A stretch of 64,000 bases of DNA from Chitinivibrionales bacterium (GTDB taxonomy: Bacteria; Fibrobacterota; Chitinivibrionia; Chitinivibrionales; JANQEN01): NCBI GenBank assembly GCA_028278335.1, contig JANQEN010000146.1:62001-126000 (forward strand). Reading direction: 5' to 3'. Made by a program: the position numbers and the translations under genes. The notes beneath the pieces are model-generated. The model had not been told where the DNA came from. It ran no database searches and saw nothing but the letters and a program-made list of their open reading frames with translations. Shown here piece after piece: positions 61,690 to 64,000 of the stretch; within the stretch, counting starts at the first letter, position 1; each line of letters starts with the position of its first letter.

Positions 61690-62031
61690 TATACCACCTC
61701 TCCTTCAATTAGGTTAAAGTTACTCTCCTCATGGAATATGGCAAACTTTTATTTAGTTTAGTTCGCACCTTTCCCACATTAATCAAATATTATTTGAGCC
61801 TTTGGCAATTTGTTCAACGTAACATAGTGAATATATTACGCCATTCCGTTATATACTAATATAACACAATTTTTAGCAAAGTATTAATTTTTTTTAGTAG
61901 GACTTAATTTTTTTTAATTGGGGATTAACCTTTAACCTGTAGTGGTACCCATCATTATACAATAATATAAGCTAATTTTCCTTAAAAACAACAAAAAAAT
62001 TTTTTTATAGTATTCCAGATCAAATAGTAGG
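61690..62031. other. AT-rich promoter region of the second Sec gene
   Basis: A 342-base AT-rich region upstream of the second Sec gene and downstream of the regulator. It should hold the Sec gene promoter; runs of A and T prevent a confident -35/-10 call. No gene or repeat was found. Confidence 0.4.
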
Positions 62032-62616
62032 TTACATTTGATCGCGTGGAGGAGAAAGGCTCCACACTGCTCGTAGCGTTGTATCGCCAATATTTTTAAA
62101 GGTATGGGTCACTAAAGAGCGAAATAATATGCTATCACCGGTATTCAAAAGCATTTCACTGTCGTCTTCTAAAATCACCAACATCTTTCCAGTAATAAGG
62201 TAACCCATAGCCACCACATCAAGTCCCTGCCCGCGTAGGGAGATTTCATTATCCGGTTGAATCTCCATCAGAAGAAACTGGGCGTTGATCGGATTGTCCG
62301 AAGTGGGAACGAGTTTTTCAAAAAAGGCATATTTATAATCCTCTTTGGGTCTTTTGTCAGGATTATATACATGAACCGGATTAGATTGATTAATCGCTTT
62401 TATGAGATAGGTCATATCCATGCCCATGGCATTGCAGAGTGCAAAAAGGGTGCTCACCGAGGGTGACACAATGGAACTCTCAATTTGGCTAAGCATGCTT
62501 GAAGAGATTCCTGCTTTTTTTGCAACATGGGACTGGGTTAAGCGAATGCTTTCTCTATACTGTTTGAGAAGCGGACCTATTTTTTCAGTGGGATTTTCAA
62601 CATGTGATTTTTCCAT
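62032..62616 (-). CDS. XRE-cupin transcriptional regulator
   Basis: A 194-residue regulator. The helix-turn-helix is at about 18-72: RLTQSHVAKKAGISSSMLSQIESS gives helices 2 and 3, a typical HTH_3 pattern. The C-terminal cupin (about 115-190: NEISLRGQGLDVVAMGYLITGKMLVIL) can bind a small ligand. Such proteins control polyamine, amino-acid or lipid genes. The neighbour at 62745 is spermidine-synthase-like, so polyamine control is a reasonable but unproved guess. Confidence 0.88.
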   Translation of the reverse strand: MEKSHVENPTEKIGPLLKQYRESIRLTQSHVAKKAGISSSMLSQIESSIVSPSVSTLFALCNAMGMDMTYLIKAINQSNPVHVYNPDKRPKEDYKYAFFEKLVPTSDNPINAQFLLMEIQPDNEISLRGQGLDVVAMGYLITGKMLVILEDDSEMLLNTGDSILFRSLVTHTFKNIGDTTLRAVWSLSPPRDQM

Positions 62617-62744
62617 AAGACCTTCAAGTTTTTATCAATAATTTCAATAGTAAATATGGAAATAGATAATTTATTATAACAATATAAATATATTTCGCAA
62701 GTTTGGTAAAGAAAAAGAGCGATTAGTTTTTGTGCACTAAAACG

Positions 62745-64000
62745 CTATTGAAATACATCAGACGTATTTAGAATATAATTTAATGAATCTGATCCGCCAA
62801 AAATTGGCGCTGCTTTAGCAAAATATTTTTCGTACTCCTCGGTGTCACCCACACGATTCTTTAAGAAATTGAGATAATCAACATACAACCACTTGATCTG
62901 GGGGGTTCGCTGAATCATTGGTGGAAATATCTCTTTATAATAGTTGTCAAAATCTGGTGATAGTTTAAAGGGGATCCCCTGGCTGAGTGCAAATTCTGGA
63001 TGTAGCTCATAGCTCTTCACATATTGAGCAATAGCCTCTTTTGGACGATCAGCCCGAAAGCCTGCCTCAATTGTTGCAATTTCCCCTAAAAGATAATTTA
63101 CAATTGCTTGACCAAAATCTTTGATCTCATTCTGAAGGGTAATTAAAGAATCATCTGATTGAGTATAAGTGAGTCCCGGAGGAAAGAGCATTTTATGATT
63201 GAGCACCGCCCTTAATGAGGCAACACGCTCCTTTGGAATGGACTCATAGGCAAGTTTGGGAACGTCGAACATTATTCGCGGATGCAAATCTCTATTTATT
63301 GGACCTGGACCAACAAACTCAGCAATCGTTTTATTATCAAATAGATAATAGCCTAATAACTGAGAAAGCTGAGGAATGAGGTCGTTAACCTGCTTATTCT
63401 GTGATATTCGCTCCTCTATTTTCTTTCCATCGATAAAGGGCAACTGCTCTTTGTTATTTATCCCAATCAGGATCATCACATTACGATAATCTGCCCGTCC
63501 AAGTAAAGCATGGCAATGGGGAAAGATTTGCTGAAAGGTGCGCATCACCACTTTGAGAGCCTCTTCATCATACTGATAAAGGGGAATAAACTGGATAAAC
63601 TGTCCATTTTCTTTTAGCCGTGATTTTATAGCAGCAAAGTGCTCAATGCTCAAAAGGAAGGTTGCACCTGGACGGGATGGGTGAAAAAGATCACCAAAGA
63701 TAACATCGTAGGTATAGGGAGAAGCAAAAATAAACCTTCGAGCATCAGAGCAGTAGATGTTCACCTCCTTTGCATTAAGGAGTCCATCATTGTGGGTAGA
63801 AAAATAGCGAAGCGATTGTATTATGGCCGGAACAATTTCCACAGCATCAATGGTATCAAAGTCAAAGGCACGGGCTGCATTCACAAAAATTCCAGTGCCA
63901 ACACCTAAAAAGCAGATACGTCCAACACCCTCAGTATAAAGCAGTGGCATGTATCCCTGGAGTTTCTCCTTTTGTATATCTCCCCCACCCATAGTATAGT
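62745..64000 (-). CDS. spermidine synthase-like protein, 5' end cut by window
   Basis: The C-terminal 415-plus residues of a larger protein; the frame stays open to the window edge and the ATG at 63992 is probably internal, because GGGDIQKEKLQGYMPLLYTEG is the usual entry to the synthase core. The SAM/dcSAM-binding loop is CFLGVGTGIFVNAARAF; EIVPAI and DARRFIFASPYTYDVIFGDLFHP follow. Membrane-fused versions begin with several helices that would lie outside the window. The last 150 residues are helical and not recognised. Polyamine or related aminopropyl transfer is likely but unproved. Confidence 0.8.
   Translation of the reverse strand, partial: YTMGGGDIQKEKLQGYMPLLYTEGVGRICFLGVGTGIFVNAARAFDFDTIDAVEIVPAIIQSLRYFSTHNDGLLNAKEVNIYCSDARRFIFASPYTYDVIFGDLFHPSRPGATFLLSIEHFAAIKSRLKENGQFIQFIPLYQYDEEALKVVMRTFQQIFPHCHALLGRADYRNVMILIGINNKEQLPFIDGKKIEERISQNKQVNDLIPQLSQLLGYYLFDNKTIAEFVGPGPINRDLHPRIMFDVPKLAYESIPKERVASLRAVLNHKMLFPPGLTYTQSDDSLITLQNEIKDFGQAIVNYLLGEIATIEAGFRADRPKEAIAQYVKSYELHPEFALSQGIPFKLSPDFDNYYKEIFPPMIQRTPQIKWLYVDYLNFLKNRVGDTEEYEKYFAKAAPIFGGSDSLNYILNTSDVFQ

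Noticed and set aside
63992-63992. ATG at 63992 as the true start of the spermidine-synthase-like gene
   Set aside because: The residues after it match the inner entry to the synthase core and the frame stays open to the edge.
1-64000. Genome-wide reassignment of TGA to an amino acid
   Set aside because: TGA ends rnfD (6226), the FlhB-like gene (21207) and the REC-HATPase gene (33748) at family-normal lengths.

Overview
The window is about 40% G+C and reads as a chromosome segment of an anaerobic, didermic bacterium. It carries a complete Rnf ion-pumping complex, system II cytochrome c maturation, outer-membrane porin-like barrels, PKD/LamG lipoproteins, and secreted proteins with C-terminal sorting-type tails. 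This mix fits the Fibrobacterota/Chitinivibrionia or a neighbouring phylum, but that placement is inference; there is no rRNA here to settle it.

The most important result is three genes that use an in-frame TGA as selenocysteine, all of which a standard gene finder would truncate. Two encode secreted deiodinase-like thioredoxin-fold proteins with the family signature (Sec)-Pro-Pro-Phe and a downstream E-A-H-P motif (58005..58850 + and 60532..61689 -). The third is a MerT-like mercuric-ion transporter in which the first Cys of the membrane Cys-Cys pair is Sec (30344..30727 +). Each TGA is followed, within 15-26 nt, by a hairpin whose apical loop starts with G, as expected of a bacterial SECIS. 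TGA works as an ordinary stop elsewhere in the window (rnfD, 20916..21209, 33748..34686), so this is local recoding and not a changed genetic code.

Layout. 0-8.6 kb: ridA, a LamG/PKD secreted protein, a small Cys-rich protein, and rnfCDGEAB on the minus strand. 8.8-17.3 kb: a minus-strand operon with a transmembrane Ser/Thr kinase, a beta-helix membrane protein and two large lipoproteins. 17.6-26 kb: plus-strand genes for a receiver-like protein, a TPR glycosyltransferase, an amidohydrolase, a lone FlhB C-terminal domain, a partner-switching module (HATPase, STAS-HATPase fusion, STAS) and a SurA/TPR-like lipoprotein. 26-28.9 kb: a Fe-S RecB-family nuclease, a zinc ribbon protein, an NFACT-R protein and an initiator tRNA. 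29-30 kb: a 43-bp tandem array and hairpin repeats. 30.3-37 kb: Sec-MerT, a TonB-like protein, an LRR protein, a pseudouridine synthase overlapping a REC-HATPase regulator, and ComEC. 37-47.5 kb: two transglutaminase-like proteins, a TSUP permease, and an amino-acid ABC transporter with an embedded porin. 47.5-57.6 kb: a multiheme cytochrome/DUF4266/DUF3570/TlpA cluster, two radical SAM enzymes, a polyprenyl synthase, DoxX/MauE, a rhodanese lacking its Cys, and CcsA/ResB. 58-62 kb: the deiodinase-like locus with a DUF2271 protein and a second tandem array. 62-64 kb: a cupin regulator and a spermidine-synthase-like protein cut by the right edge.

Several sets of genes seem to share a job. Rnf, the multiheme cytochrome, CcsBA and the thioredoxin-like proteins form an envelope electron-transfer theme, and the three selenoproteins sit in the same membrane or extracytoplasmic redox space. 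Intergenic DNA is unusually rich in tandem arrays and dispersed palindromic elements.
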